This document shows positions 8,935 through 17,939 of a DNA stretch of 64,000 nucleotides, piece by piece. This DNA is from Campylobacter sp. RM5004 (lineage in GTDB: Bacteria; Campylobacterota; Campylobacteria; Campylobacterales; Campylobacteraceae). The notes beneath the pieces are model-generated. The model saw nothing but the letters and a program-made list of their open reading frames with translations. It ran no database searches and was not told the origin of the DNA. Every line of letters begins with the position of its first letter. Positions within the stretch are counted from its first letter, which is position 1. The stretch spans positions 648,409-712,408 of the forward strand of contig NZ_CP059599.1 in NCBI RefSeq assembly GCF_022369455.1, given 5' to 3'. The translations under genes and the position numbers were made by a program.

Positions 8935-10311
8935 ATGATATTTTATTCAAGTAGAAACGAAGATATTAAGAGTGATTTTAAAAATGCGCTTAATTCTCCA
9001 CTATCAAGCGATGGCGGTTTATTTTGTCCTAGTGAGCTTAAAAAACTTGATATTAATGAATTAAAAAAATTATCTTATAAAGATTTTGCAAAGAAAGTTT
9101 TTGTTAATTTTAGCGATAATTTAGATGAGTTTTTAAAGAGTTTAGATGAGTATTTAGAATTTGATACAAAAGAGCCTTTTGTAATTAAAAAACTTGATAG
9201 TAAAACTCATATATGCGAATTATTTCATGGCAAAACAAGAGCATTTAAAGACCTTGCTTTAGCTCCACTTGCAAGGCTTATGGATGATAAAAAGCAATTA
9301 ATTATATGTGCTACAAGTGGTGATACAGGCCCTGCAACTCTTAGCGCTTTTTCTAAAAACAAAAACTCAAAAGTAGTTTGTATCTTCCCAAAAGGAAAAA
9401 CCAGTAAAGTTCAAGAAAAGCAAATGGCTAATGTTGATTATGGCAATTCTTTAGTTTTAGCAATTGATGGTAATTTTGATGATGCGCAAAGTAAATTAAA
9501 AGAACTATTAAATGATAAAGATTTTAAAGAAGTAATTTCAAAAAGTGGCTATAACCTAAGTGCTGCAAATTCGCTTAATTTTGGAAGAATAATGTATCAA
9601 TTACTATATCATTATTATTTAAGTCTTCAATACGATGAGGCTATTAATGTTATAATTCCAAGTGGAAATTTTGGTAATGCTCTTGCTTGTTTTTACGCTA
9701 AACAAATGGGTGCAAACATTGATAAAATAAAAATCGTAAATAATGAAAACACTATTCTTTATGACTTTTTTACTACTGGCGAATATGATTTAAGAAATAG
9801 GGCGTTTAAATGCACTCATTCTCCTGCTATGGATATTCTAAAATCATCAAATCTTGAACGCTTAATGTATTATTTCTTTGGTGCTAGTAGGACAAAAGAA
9901 CTTTATGAGAGTTTAGAAAAAAATAAATTCTTTAAAATTACAAATGATGAATTAGCAAAATTAAAAGAGCATTTTATAGCTTATAAATGTAGCGATAAAG
10001 AGACTTTAGAAAATATTAAAGCTTATAAAGATTATTTATTAGACCCACATACAGCAACGGCTATTAATGCTCTTGATGATAGTTTTAATGTTATATGTTC
10101 AACTGCTGAATGGAGCAAATTTACTCCTAGTATTAACAAGGCTTTAGGGATTTTTAAAGATGAGCTAACAAGCATAAAAGACTATGCTAAAAAGTATAAT
10201 TACAAGCTAAATGAAAACCTATTAAATGCACTTAATTCTAATACTTATTATGCAAAAGATATAAAAGTTGATGAAATCAAAAATACAATAATAGAATGGA
10301 TAAAACTATGA
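8935..10311 (+). CDS. thrC: Threonine synthase
   Basis: PLP enzyme converting O-phosphohomoserine to threonine. The PLP lysine is in HGKTRAFKDLALAP, and ATSGDTGPATLSAF holds the phosphate-binding loop. 458 residues from the ATG at 8935, chosen for its 5-nt spacing from AAGGAG; an ATG also stands at 8932. It overlaps kdsB with ATGA. No other threonine gene is nearby, so it is simply carried in this mixed operon. Confidence 0.95.
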   Translation: MIFYSSRNEDIKSDFKNALNSPLSSDGGLFCPSELKKLDINELKKLSYKDFAKKVFVNFSDNLDEFLKSLDEYLEFDTKEPFVIKKLDSKTHICELFHGKTRAFKDLALAPLARLMDDKKQLIICATSGDTGPATLSAFSKNKNSKVVCIFPKGKTSKVQEKQMANVDYGNSLVLAIDGNFDDAQSKLKELLNDKDFKEVISKSGYNLSAANSLNFGRIMYQLLYHYYLSLQYDEAINVIIPSGNFGNALACFYAKQMGANIDKIKIVNNENTILYDFFTTGEYDLRNRAFKCTHSPAMDILKSSNLERLMYYFFGASRTKELYESLEKNKFFKITNDELAKLKEHFIAYKCSDKETLENIKAYKDYLLDPHTATAINALDDSFNVICSTAEWSKFTPSINKALGIFKDELTSIKDYAKKYNYKLNENLLNALNSNTYYAKDIKVDEIKNTIIEWIKL

Positions 10312-11012
10312 TAATAATTCCTGCAAGACTTAAATCATCTCGTTTTAGCGAGAAAATCTTAGTGCCAATTAATGGCATTCCTATGTGTATTTATACAGCA
10401 CTTAATGCAAGTAAAGTTGATGAAGTTGTGGTTGCAACGGATAGCGAGCAAGTTTGTGAGCTTGCAAAAGAATATAATATAAAAGCAGTTTTAACTAGCC
10501 AAAATCACGAAAGTGGAACAGAAAGGCTTGCTGAGTGCGTGGATATTTTAAAGCTTAACGATGATGAGATTATTATAAATCTTCAAGCAGATGAGCCACT
10601 TTTTGAAGAAGAGAACTTGATTAAATTTAAAGAATTTTGCCTTAGATTTAAAGATGAGTTTTTTATGGCAAGTTGTTATACTATTAAAGATAATCCTAGC
10701 GATGAAAACACCGTAAAAGTAGTGCTTGATACTAAGCAAAATGCTATATATTTTTCAAGAGCAGCAATTCCTTTTGATAGAGATTTTAAAGGCGTGAGTT
10801 ATAATCATCATTTAGGCATTTATGCATATACAGCAAAATCATTAAAAGAATTTATAAGCCTTAAATCAAGCCTAGAGCATATTGAAAAACTAGAGCAATT
10901 AAGAGCTATTGAAAATGGTAAGATTATTAAAATGTGCGAGATTAATACAAAGTCTTTTGGTATTGATACAAAGGCTGATTATGAAAGATTATTAGGCGTT
11001 TTAAATGCTTAG
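10308..11012 (+). CDS. kdsB: 3-deoxy-manno-octulosonate cytidylyltransferase
   Basis: Activates KDO as CMP-KDO for the LPS/LOS inner core. The start MIIIPARLKSSRF is the classic KdsB N-terminus, and NLQADEPLF follows. The ATG at 10308 makes an ATGA overlap with thrC; an in-frame ATG at 10296 would add four residues without family support. 234 residues. Confidence 0.95.
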   Translation: MIIIPARLKSSRFSEKILVPINGIPMCIYTALNASKVDEVVVATDSEQVCELAKEYNIKAVLTSQNHESGTERLAECVDILKLNDDEIIINLQADEPLFEEENLIKFKEFCLRFKDEFFMASCYTIKDNPSDENTVKVVLDTKQNAIYFSRAAIPFDRDFKGVSYNHHLGIYAYTAKSLKEFISLKSSLEHIEKLEQLRAIENGKIIKMCEINTKSFGIDTKADYERLLGVLNA

Positions 11013-12411
11013 TGATGAGCTTATTTTAGCGGCTATTTTATTAGTATTTTTGCTTATTTTAGTCTTTATTATTTTTCATTATACAAATAAGATTAATGTG
11101 TTTAAAAATGAGCTTTTAGTTCTTGCAAAAGATAAGGAATTTTTAGCTATTTCAAACGAGAATTTGAATCAGGAATTAAGGCTTTATAAGAATGAATTAA
11201 ATACGAAAACAAATCAAAACGAAAGCCAAAATTTAGAACTTTCAAGGCTAAATGAAGAGCTTAAAAATACTAAAGAAAAATTAGAAAATGAGTGTGAAAT
11301 TAAAGATGGGTTAAAAGTAAAATTAGATGAAATTACTAATAAATTTCACACTGAATTTTCTAAAAATGAAGCTTTAAGCGAGAAGGTAAAACTATATGAA
11401 AATAGCTTAAAAAGCTTAGAAATTAAATACGAAAATATGCTAAAAACCTTAGAAGAAAATCTAAAAGAGCAAAATGAAAAAAGCTCAAAATTAATTTATG
11501 AAGAAAACACTAAATTATTGCTTACTAATTCAAATGAGCTTTTAACTAAGATTTTTAGCCCATTAAAAGAGCAAATAAGCGAATACGAAAAAACTTTATT
11601 AAAGCAAAACACTAGCATAGAAAACAACATTAAAACCATGTTTGAAACTAGCCAAAATTTAGGTAAAAAGGCTGATGAGTTTGCAAATCTTTTAAAGGGA
11701 GATAAAAAAGCTCGCGGGGATTTTGGAGAAATTATGCTTAAGCAATGCTTACTTGCTAGTGGGCTTATAGAAAATGAGCATTTTTATATGCAAGAAAGCT
11801 TTAAAGATGAGAACAATAGGTTTAAAAGACCTGATGCTATTGTATATTTTGAGCCAAAAAAATGTGTGATAATTGATTCTAAGTTCTCTTTACCAAGCAG
11901 TGATGATGCAAATATTTATAAAAATGAAATCGCAAATAATTTAAACGCAAGAATAAATGAACTAGCTAAAAAAGAATATGAAAATGTGGTTGAATATGCG
12001 AACGAATATGTATTATTGTTTGTGCCATACCAAAATATTTTGGATTTAGCGCTTGAATGTGATAGTGAGATTTTTAAAAAGGCAGAGACTAAAAAGATTT
12101 TTATAGTAAGTCCTACCACTTTATTTATGGGGCTTAAGATGATTTATTTTGGTTGGAAGAATTATGAAATGAATCAAAATGCTTTAAATATTTTCACAGA
12201 ATTTGGCAAATTTTATGATAAGTTCGCTTCATTTTATGAAGATTATGAAAAGCTTAAAAAACAATCAGAATCAAGCTTTGCAAAAATTGATACACACTTA
12301 TACGGCAAGGGTAGTGTGGCAAATCGTTTAGAAAATCTAAGAAGCTTAGGGATAAAAAATAAAAAATTATTAAGCGAAAAAGCTTTAGAAAACTTTGAAA
12401 ATCAAGAATAA
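11005..12411 (+). CDS. rmuC: RmuC-family DNA recombination protein
   Basis: 468 residues: an N-terminal membrane helix (about 5-24), a long coiled coil (about 30-190) and the RmuC nuclease-like domain (about 225-430) with GDKKARGDFGEIMLKQ, RPDAIVYF and VIIDSKFSLP, a PD-(D/E)xK arrangement (D..DSK). RmuC limits inversions at short repeats in E. coli. It overlaps the kdsB end by 8 nt and closes the operon; a terminator overlaps its stop. A partial copy of the dispersed repeat lies inside it at 11160-11177. Confidence 0.9.
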   Translation: MLSDELILAAILLVFLLILVFIIFHYTNKINVFKNELLVLAKDKEFLAISNENLNQELRLYKNELNTKTNQNESQNLELSRLNEELKNTKEKLENECEIKDGLKVKLDEITNKFHTEFSKNEALSEKVKLYENSLKSLEIKYENMLKTLEENLKEQNEKSSKLIYEENTKLLLTNSNELLTKIFSPLKEQISEYEKTLLKQNTSIENNIKTMFETSQNLGKKADEFANLLKGDKKARGDFGEIMLKQCLLASGLIENEHFYMQESFKDENNRFKRPDAIVYFEPKKCVIIDSKFSLPSSDDANIYKNEIANNLNARINELAKKEYENVVEYANEYVLLFVPYQNILDLALECDSEIFKKAETKKIFIVSPTTLFMGLKMIYFGWKNYEMNQNALNIFTEFGKFYDKFASFYEDYEKLKKQSESSFAKIDTHLYGKGSVANRLENLRSLGIKNKKLLSEKALENFENQE

Positions 12412-12427
12412 ATCATTCTTGATTTTT
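12398..12427 (+). terminator. Rho-independent terminator after rmuC
   Basis: A 12-bp perfect stem (12398-12409 with 12415-12426) with a 5-nt loop, ending in a T run. The left arm includes part of the rmuC stop codon. Confidence 0.75.
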
Positions 12428-12461
12428 ATAAAATCATACATTTTTTTAATTCATAACACTT

Positions 12462-12482
12462 AAGAATTTGAATTAGGAATTT
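12462..12482 (+). repeat. Dispersed repeat copy (GAATTTGAATTAGGAATT)
   Basis: Single copy of the chromosomal repeat with consensus GAATTTGAA(A/T)TAGGAATT, between rmuC and the dnaJ-like gene and just upstream of a sigma-54 promoter. Confidence 0.8.
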
Positions 12483-12487
12483 AGATT

Positions 12488-12505
12488 TTGGAATAAAAAT
12501 TGCTT
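12488..12505 (+). promoter_or_regulatory. Sigma-54 promoter of the dnaJ-like gene
   Basis: TTGGAATAAAAATTGCTT has GG at 12490-12491 and GC at 12502-12503, again GG-N10-GC, and matches the flgB promoter closely (TTGGAAT...TTGC). It ends about 30 nt before the start codon. This points to co-regulation with flagellar genes. Confidence 0.72.
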
Positions 12506-12536
12506 ATTATCAAAAAACTTTAAGAAAAGGTGATAA

Positions 12537-13337
12537 ATGCAAGTTATACAAAATCTAGAATCAATTAGTATTAATACTCAAGATTTTTCTTTTTTTAAAG
12601 AAATGAAAGAAATAATAAATAAAAATTTTTCACAAAACATAGGTAAGAAAAGCAAATTAATTTCTTTTTATGTAGAGAGTGAGATACCGCAAAGAAGATA
12701 TTTTTTAAAATTATTATCTATATTAAATAGAAAATATAATAATGAAAATTTACAAAACATAAACACAGCATATTATAAGAAATTTAAGCTTAATTTAGTG
12801 AGTGTAAATACTTTAAAAATAGTGCTAAATTGTAAATTAGACTTCATGAAAAAAGACATTATTTTAAACTTTTCAAATCTTGAAAAAAACTTGATTTTAT
12901 ACCTTAGCAATTATTTTAAAGAGCATGAAATAAATATTATTAAAAACAAATTTATCATCACATACAAAGACGAAAATACATTAAGTTTATTAGATAAATT
13001 ATGTGCTTGTTGTGAGCATTTAAATTACTGCATAAGCTTTTCTTTAAGCGAGCTTGCGTATTTGCAATTTAAAAAAGAAATCAAAAATGAGCTTAAAAAA
13101 GATAATAGATTTTTAAATATATGTATGTTACTTGAAGAACATTTCAAGACTTTAGGGGTTGAAGTAGGAGCTAGTTTTACCGAAGTAAGAAGTAAATATT
13201 TAAAACTTAGTAAAGCATATCATCCAGATTTTCATGCAGAAAAAAGTGATGAAGTAAAAAAAGTATTAAAGGAAAAATTTGAAGAAATAAATATTGCATA
13301 CGAGAGTTTAAAGCCTTTATACAAAAATGCAAGTTAA
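12537..13337 (+). CDS. J-domain protein (DnaJ-like, C-terminal J domain)
   Basis: 266 residues. About 190 residues of unrecognised sequence come first; the last 70 form a J domain with FTEVRSKYLKLSKAYHPDF, including the HPD motif that stimulates DnaK ATPase. There is no Gly/Phe linker or zinc finger, so it is a specialised co-chaperone and not DnaJ itself. A similar gene is annotated in C. jejuni (Cj0954c). The start is supported by an AAAAGG ribosome site. The sigma-54 promoter suggests a role tied to flagella or a co-expressed process. Confidence 0.8.
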   Translation: MQVIQNLESISINTQDFSFFKEMKEIINKNFSQNIGKKSKLISFYVESEIPQRRYFLKLLSILNRKYNNENLQNINTAYYKKFKLNLVSVNTLKIVLNCKLDFMKKDIILNFSNLEKNLILYLSNYFKEHEINIIKNKFIITYKDENTLSLLDKLCACCEHLNYCISFSLSELAYLQFKKEIKNELKKDNRFLNICMLLEEHFKTLGVEVGASFTEVRSKYLKLSKAYHPDFHAEKSDEVKKVLKEKFEEINIAYESLKPLYKNAS

Positions 13338-13539
13338 ATATACTATATAAATTATGTTTTATATATTTTATATATAAAATATAAAATTTATAGTATAAAA
13401 ATATCTTATTTTTGTATTTTTAATACTAATTAAATTATATTATTACATTTATACTTATATTATATACGAAAATTAAAATAAATATACGATTATTTGTATT
13501 AAATAATTTTATAATAATTATCAGTTTCTTTAAAGGTTA

Positions 13540-13560
13540 TTTTGAGTATAATACTCAAAA
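13540..13560 (+). promoter_or_regulatory. Promoter with overlapping palindrome upstream of DUF2325 gene
   Basis: A TATAAT -10 box lies at 13547-13552. It is embedded in a perfect inverted repeat with 10-bp arms (13540-13549 TTTTGAGTAT, 13551-13560 its complement), which could be a repressor operator. The region 13338-13539 before it is extremely AT-rich; I saw no gene in it. Confidence 0.55.
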
Positions 13561-13578
13561 TTAATTTAAGGAGAGTTT

Positions 13579-13872
13579 ATGTCAGTTTTGGTCATTGGTG
13601 CTGATGAGATTACACCTATTAAGGCAGTTTTACATGATTTAGGAGCAAAGAGCATTACGCATTGGGATGCTAGAAATGAAAATAGAGTCAATCGTCAAAG
13701 CATTCCGCAAGATACTGGCTGTGTTGTAATGCTTACTAGTTTTTTAAACCATAATACAATGAAGAAAATCAAAAGCCAAGCTAAGAAAAGAAACATACCT
13801 TTAGTATGTGCAAAGCGTTCTGTAAGTTGTGTTTATTGTGAATATTGCAAGGTTTTAGGATTAAATAAATAA
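13579..13872 (+). CDS. DUF2325 family protein
   Basis: 97 residues of the small DUF2325 family: MSVLVIGADEITPIK at the N-terminus, GCVVMLTSFLNHNTMKKIK in the middle, and a Cys cluster at the C-terminus (SCVYCEYC). The Cys cluster could bind metal or respond to redox; the family has no settled function. Strong ribosome site (AAGGAGAG). It stands alone between its own promoter and a bidirectional terminator. Confidence 0.75.
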   Translation: MSVLVIGADEITPIKAVLHDLGAKSITHWDARNENRVNRQSIPQDTGCVVMLTSFLNHNTMKKIKSQAKKRNIPLVCAKRSVSCVYCEYCKVLGLNK

Positions 13873-13880
13873 TTTTGTTT

Positions 13881-13915
13881 TTCCTATTTCAAATTCTTAG
13901 AATTTGAAATAGGAA
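13881..13915. terminator. Bidirectional terminator made of two inverted dispersed-repeat copies
   Basis: A perfect 16-bp inverted repeat (13881-13896 and 13900-13915, loop TTA) made of two head-to-head copies of GAATTTGAAATAGGAA. It lies between the convergent DUF2325 gene and ribBA and can act as terminator for both. Confidence 0.82.
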
Positions 13916-13924
13916 TTTAGATTT

Positions 13925-14920
13925 TTATATATTTTTTATATTTAGACCAAATCCACTTAAAGCTGCAAATTGACTTGAATTACCTAATAATTCAAAATTA
14001 TCAACTCCTAAATCTTTTAGAATTTGTGCTCCTATTCCGTAATTTTTCTCATCACTCTTAGTGCCTTCCATAAATACTAGCATTCCGCCATTTTTGCTTA
14101 GTTCATCAATTGATTTTAAAGTTTCTTCTAATTTTGTTGAGTTTAGGATATTTACATCATTTGAGCTTTTATAGAATTTAATTAAGCTTTTTTCATTTTT
14201 ACCTGCAAAAGAAAAAATCGTATGAATATCACCTAAAAAGTCTTTGTATGTAATCTTTTTTACATCTTTATCTAATAGTTTTGTATTTTCTTCGCTAATT
14301 TTTGTTATTAGGCTCTCATTTTGAAGTCTATATTTTATTAAATCTTCAATTGTAACTAATTTAATATTATGTTTTTTTCCAAATTCTACTAAATCATCAC
14401 GCCTTGCCATTGTGCCATCTGGATTCATAATCTCGCAAATCACACAAGCAGGAGTAAGTCCAGCTAATTTGCACATATCAACCGTTCCTTCTGTATGACC
14501 CGTTCTTACTAAAACTCCGCCATCTTTTGCTATTAGTGGGTTTATATGACCAGGTCTTACAAAATCACTAGCTTTTGCATTTTTATCAGCAAATAGCTTT
14601 ATTGTTGCATCTCTTTCAGTAGAACTAACGCCTGTGCTTGCTGTTTTAATATCTACCGTTATAGTAAATGCTGTTTCATGATTTGAAGTGTTTTTCGGAA
14701 CCATTAGTGGTAGTTCAAAATGCTCAGCAATTTTTCTATCAAGTGCAACACACACAACACCCCTTGCATGAGTTAAAGTAAAATTAACCTTATCAGGCGT
14801 GCTAAACTCTGCAGGAAATATTATATCTCCTTCGTTTTCTCTATCTTCGGCATCTAGCATTATTAACATATTACCTTTTTTTAATTCTTCTATTCCTTCT
14901 TTTATACTTACAAAAGACAT
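13925..14920 (-). CDS. ribB: 3,4-dihydroxy-2-butanone-4-phosphate synthase with degenerate GTP cyclohydrolase II domain
   Basis: 331 residues. The N-terminal 200 residues are a clear DHBP synthase (LDAEDRENEGDII, TLTHARGVVC, RPGHINPL, RTGHTEGTVD), making the four-carbon unit of riboflavin. The C-terminal part resembles GTP cyclohydrolase II only at its end (NYGIGAQILKDLGVDNFELL) and lacks the zinc-binding Cys motif, so cyclohydrolase activity is unlikely. This degenerate RibBA type is known from H. pylori and Campylobacter. Confidence 0.9.
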   Translation of the reverse strand: MSFVSIKEGIEELKKGNMLIMLDAEDRENEGDIIFPAEFSTPDKVNFTLTHARGVVCVALDRKIAEHFELPLMVPKNTSNHETAFTITVDIKTASTGVSSTERDATIKLFADKNAKASDFVRPGHINPLIAKDGGVLVRTGHTEGTVDMCKLAGLTPACVICEIMNPDGTMARRDDLVEFGKKHNIKLVTIEDLIKYRLQNESLITKISEENTKLLDKDVKKITYKDFLGDIHTIFSFAGKNEKSLIKFYKSSNDVNILNSTKLEETLKSIDELSKNGGMLVFMEGTKSDEKNYGIGAQILKDLGVDNFELLGNSSQFAALSGFGLNIKNI

Positions 14921-15025
14921 ATTTTTCCTTTTAATAATTATTTTTATTTAGTTTATGTAAAAATTATATATAGATGTTTAGAAAAGCATAAAAAAGTAAA
15001 AAATAATTTTTTTTAAAAAATTCTC

Positions 15026-15054
15026 TTGACAAAATATTTTTTTTTATATATAAT
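15026..15054 (+). promoter_or_regulatory. Strong sigma-70 promoter of the tRNA operon
   Basis: A consensus TTGACA (15026-15031) and TATAAT (15049-15054) are separated by 17 nt, about 17 nt before tRNA-Gln. It is expected to drive tRNA-Gln and tRNA-fMet. Confidence 0.85.
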
Positions 15055-15070
15055 CTCGCTTTTAATTTGT

Positions 15071-15145
15071 TGGGGTATCGCCAAGCGGTAAGGCAACAGG
15101 TTTTGGTCCTGTCATTCAGGGGTTCGAATCCCTTTACCCCATCCA
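15071..15145 (+). tRNA. tRNA-Gln (anticodon TTG)
   Basis: A 75-nt cloverleaf with acceptor arms TGGGGTA/TACCCCA, anticodon loop TTTTGGT within the CAGG/CCTG stem, T-loop GGTTCGAATCC and encoded CCA end. Confidence 0.97.
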
Positions 15146-15156
15146 CTTTTACTTAT

Positions 15157-15232
15157 CGCGAAATAGAGCAGTGGTTAGCTCGTCGGGCTCATAACCCGAA
15201 GGACGGGGGTTCAAATCCCTCTTTCGCAACCA
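15157..15232 (+). tRNA. Initiator tRNA-fMet (anticodon CAT)
   Basis: 76 nt. Initiator features are visible: an unpaired first base (C1 opposite A72) and the three G:C pairs below the anticodon loop (TCGGG-CTCATAA-CCCGA). Encoded CCA end. The 3' half from 15188 is repeated at 26384-26429, marking it as the attachment site of the filamentous prophage; the left copy keeps the tRNA whole. Confidence 0.97.
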
Positions 15233-15233
15233 A
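15188..15233 (+). repeat. attL core of the filamentous prophage
   Basis: A 46-bp sequence from CTCATAACCC to CGCAACCAA, identical to 26384-26429. It covers the anticodon loop to the 3' end of the fMet tRNA plus one base. Confidence 0.93.
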
Positions 15234-15924
15234 GTGCTTTAATATCGTTTAATGATAGAATTCTTTTAGGATTTTTCATTAAATTATAGCTTAAATTAAA
15301 TTTATATATCAAATAAACAGAATAATCAACAATAAAATCATTATCTAAATTATATATTGAATGATAAAGACTATTAAGCTCATATTCACTAAGTTTAAGA
15401 ATACGAGTTTTATTTCTTATACCACTATAACGAAAAAAGAAAAATTTTTCATTATTATGTTCTAAATAACGAAAAAATTCAGCCTTAAAAAAATTGCCTT
15501 TTTTAGTCAAAAAATTAAATTTATCATTAATTCTTAAGAAAATAATTTGGTCTTTAAATATGAAAAAATAGTTATTTTTTAATATTTTTACTTCAATATT
15601 ATATTCTTTTTCATTTTCCTTGTTTTCTATGATTTCGCCAGTATAGTTGTCAAATAAATAAAAATCATTCAATATAAAAATATTATTGCAGTTATAAGAT
15701 AAAAAAGAACTTATTAAATAATCATATTCATTATAATATCCTAGTGATTTGATAGAAGTAGAATAAATTAAATTATCATTTTTATAAACATCTAAATAAA
15801 ATCTATTATCTTCCAAATATGTTTTAAAAGTATATTCTAATTTTAATAATGTTTTTAATATGCTTTTATAATTATCAAAATAATAAGTATTGTTTTCAAA
15901 AATTAGCTTAATTCTGTTCTTCAT
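15211..15924 (-). CDS. Unknown prophage protein (stop codon inside attL)
   Basis: 237 residues, rich in Tyr, Phe, Asn and Lys; no family recognised and no signal or membrane helix. It overlaps the integrase 3' end by 17 nt, so it is probably co-translated with it. Its last codons and TGA stop (15211-15213) are antisense to the tRNA-fMet gene and lie inside the attachment core, so the same C-terminus is kept in the integrated and circular forms. It may work with integration or excision, but only position suggests this. Confidence 0.6.
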   Translation of the reverse strand: MKNRIKLIFENNTYYFDNYKSILKTLLKLEYTFKTYLEDNRFYLDVYKNDNLIYSTSIKSLGYYNEYDYLISSFLSYNCNNIFILNDFYLFDNYTGEIIENKENEKEYNIEVKILKNNYFFIFKDQIIFLRINDKFNFLTKKGNFFKAEFFRYLEHNNEKFFFFRYSGIRNKTRILKLSEYELNSLYHSIYNLDNDFIVDYSVYLIYKFNLSYNLMKNPKRILSLNDIKALGCERGI

Positions 15925-16792
15925 TTTTAGCCCTTTTAAAAATATTTTCTAAAATATTTTTAGTAAGTTTTTGGTTTATTGTTATATATCTTGTAGTCAT
16001 ATTAATGTTTGTATGACCTAACATATTTGAAACTAGGTTTATATCTGCGTTTAAATAATTTATTGAAAAACTTGCAATTAAATGTCTTAAATCGTGAATT
16101 CTAATGTGTTCTAAATTATTATTTTTTAAGATTTTTAAAAATGCTTTTCTTAAATCTTTATAATGAGTTTTTGTGTGTGGATTTGTGAAAACATAATCAT
16201 CTAATCTATAAAAATCAGTTTTTAGCAAGTGTTCTTTTAATCTTAAATATAAATCATTACTTAAATAATAGCTCATATTCTTTTTAATCTTATTATTACA
16301 AGCTCTTATAATATATGTTTTATTATTAAAATCTATATCACGCCATTTGATTTTTATTACTTCGCTATATCTTCTGCCGTGCAATAAAAAAAAGAAAAAC
16401 AAAGAATGAGTATTATTAGAGTTCATAAAAGCATTAATAATTTTTATCATAGTTTCATAATCTTTATTAAAAATAATTTTATTATCAAACTTAGGCAATT
16501 TTACCTTTATTGCTACATTTTTATTTATTATTTCTAAATCTAAAGCAAAATCTAAAACACGCTTTATTTTTAAAATAACATTTTTACAAGTCTTTACTTT
16601 ATAATCGTTATCAAGTAAAGAATTAATATAATTTTGTAAATCAAGAAAAGTTAAATCTTTTACATTGATTTCACCTAAAAAACTACTTTTTATGTGCTTA
16701 TTATATAGGCTCAAGTCTTTTTTATAAGTGCTTTCGCTTAATGTGTTTTTATAAGTATTAAAATATAATAAAAATAAATCATTTAACTTCAT
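15908..16792 (-). CDS. Tyrosine site-specific integrase
   Basis: 294 residues, phage integrase family. Catalytic pattern: Arg in HGRRYSEVIKIKWRDID, HIRIHDLRHLIASF (HxxR), GHTNINMTTRYI with the nucleophile Tyr. The N-terminal SAM-like domain covers residues about 1-90. It lies next to attL and directly follows the replication gene, as expected for the enzyme that inserts this phage into the tRNA. Confidence 0.93.
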   Translation of the reverse strand: MKLNDLFLLYFNTYKNTLSESTYKKDLSLYNKHIKSSFLGEINVKDLTFLDLQNYINSLLDNDYKVKTCKNVILKIKRVLDFALDLEIINKNVAIKVKLPKFDNKIIFNKDYETMIKIINAFMNSNNTHSLFFFFLLHGRRYSEVIKIKWRDIDFNNKTYIIRACNNKIKKNMSYYLSNDLYLRLKEHLLKTDFYRLDDYVFTNPHTKTHYKDLRKAFLKILKNNNLEHIRIHDLRHLIASFSINYLNADINLVSNMLGHTNINMTTRYITINQKLTKNILENIFKRAKNEEQN

Positions 16793-17866
16793 TTATGCAA
16801 CCTTAAAAAATTCAAAATTTGATTTATATTCATTGATTATTCTGTTATTGCTTTCATAAATTAAGTGTTTATTCTCATAAATGATTGTTTGGTTTGTTGT
16901 TTCAATATGTATAAAGAATTTATTGTTCTTATAATCTTTCTCAAGTATATTATTATGCTTTTCTAATTCATTATTTAAATGAAAATAATCTCTTAAACTA
17001 GGTATGAAATTGAGTTTTCTGTAAAGCCATAAAGGAACTAAAAAACGGCTCATTGTAAATCTTCTTATTTTATGCTTAATATACCAAGCAGTAAGCTTAT
17101 CAATTTTTATATTATTTATATCATTATGCTTTAGATTTAAAAAAGTTTTTTGCAAATATTTCATTATGTAAGCTATTGAGTTATTTATGCTAGTTTGAAA
17201 GCCATTTAACTCGCCATTCTGCTTTTGCTTTAGAGTTAATTTATCTGTTCTTAAATTCTGTGGAGCGGGAAATAATCTCATATAAGCATTTTTAAAATCT
17301 TCTATGATTTCAGCGTTATTTGGTATAAAAAGAATCATATGTAAATGCGGAACTCCTAATTTCTTGTGCGGTTCAAAAACTTTACAATATTTGATTTTAT
17401 ATGCTTTATATTTGCGATTATAAAAATTATTAAATATCTTAAGCTTTTGATTTAAAATATCTTTTAAATCAACAATTGTCAAAGCTAATTTTTGATTTAT
17501 TTTCTCTTTAATATGTTTTGGAATGCTAACTAGATCACTAGCTTTAAGATTTGAATAATCAGCAAATAAAAAATCTCTGTATTGACTATCAAGCGTGGCT
17601 GTAATAAAAATAGAGGTATAGTGTTTTTCAATATTAAAAGCGTTTAAAACTTCAATTCTGTTTAATAATTCATTATGATAATTTTGGCAAAAATTACTTG
17701 AGAATGTAATTTCAAGTAAAGATTTAGATTTATTTAAGCCGTTTCTTACTTTGTGAAATTTTAAGTAATTTAAAGTTTTTTCAAAACTTTGCTGACATTT
17801 ATACAAATCATTAGAGCTTATGCCATATTCATTCAAAAAATCAAATTCATTTCTAATTAAAATCAT
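16793..17866 (-). CDS. Rolling-circle replication initiator (HUH, pII-like)
   Basis: 357 residues. GVPHLHMILFIP is the His-hydrophobic-His metal site, and SIAYIMKYLQKTF carries candidate catalytic tyrosines, in the order seen in Rep proteins of filamentous phages and rolling-circle plasmids. It would nick the phage origin and start plus-strand synthesis. The start is backed by a GAAAGGA site used by several genes of this phage. A GC-rich hairpin at 17940-17979 just upstream is an origin candidate. Confidence 0.82.
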   Translation of the reverse strand: MILIRNEFDFLNEYGISSNDLYKCQQSFEKTLNYLKFHKVRNGLNKSKSLLEITFSSNFCQNYHNELLNRIEVLNAFNIEKHYTSIFITATLDSQYRDFLFADYSNLKASDLVSIPKHIKEKINQKLALTIVDLKDILNQKLKIFNNFYNRKYKAYKIKYCKVFEPHKKLGVPHLHMILFIPNNAEIIEDFKNAYMRLFPAPQNLRTDKLTLKQKQNGELNGFQTSINNSIAYIMKYLQKTFLNLKHNDINNIKIDKLTAWYIKHKIRRFTMSRFLVPLWLYRKLNFIPSLRDYFHLNNELEKHNNILEKDYKNNKFFIHIETTNQTIIYENKHLIYESNNRIINEYKSNFEFFKVA

Positions 17867-17939
17867 TTTTTATCCTTTCTTTTTTATGCTTTAAGCTTAA
17901 ACAAAGCTTAATGATGAAATTATTTATTAATTAGACAAG

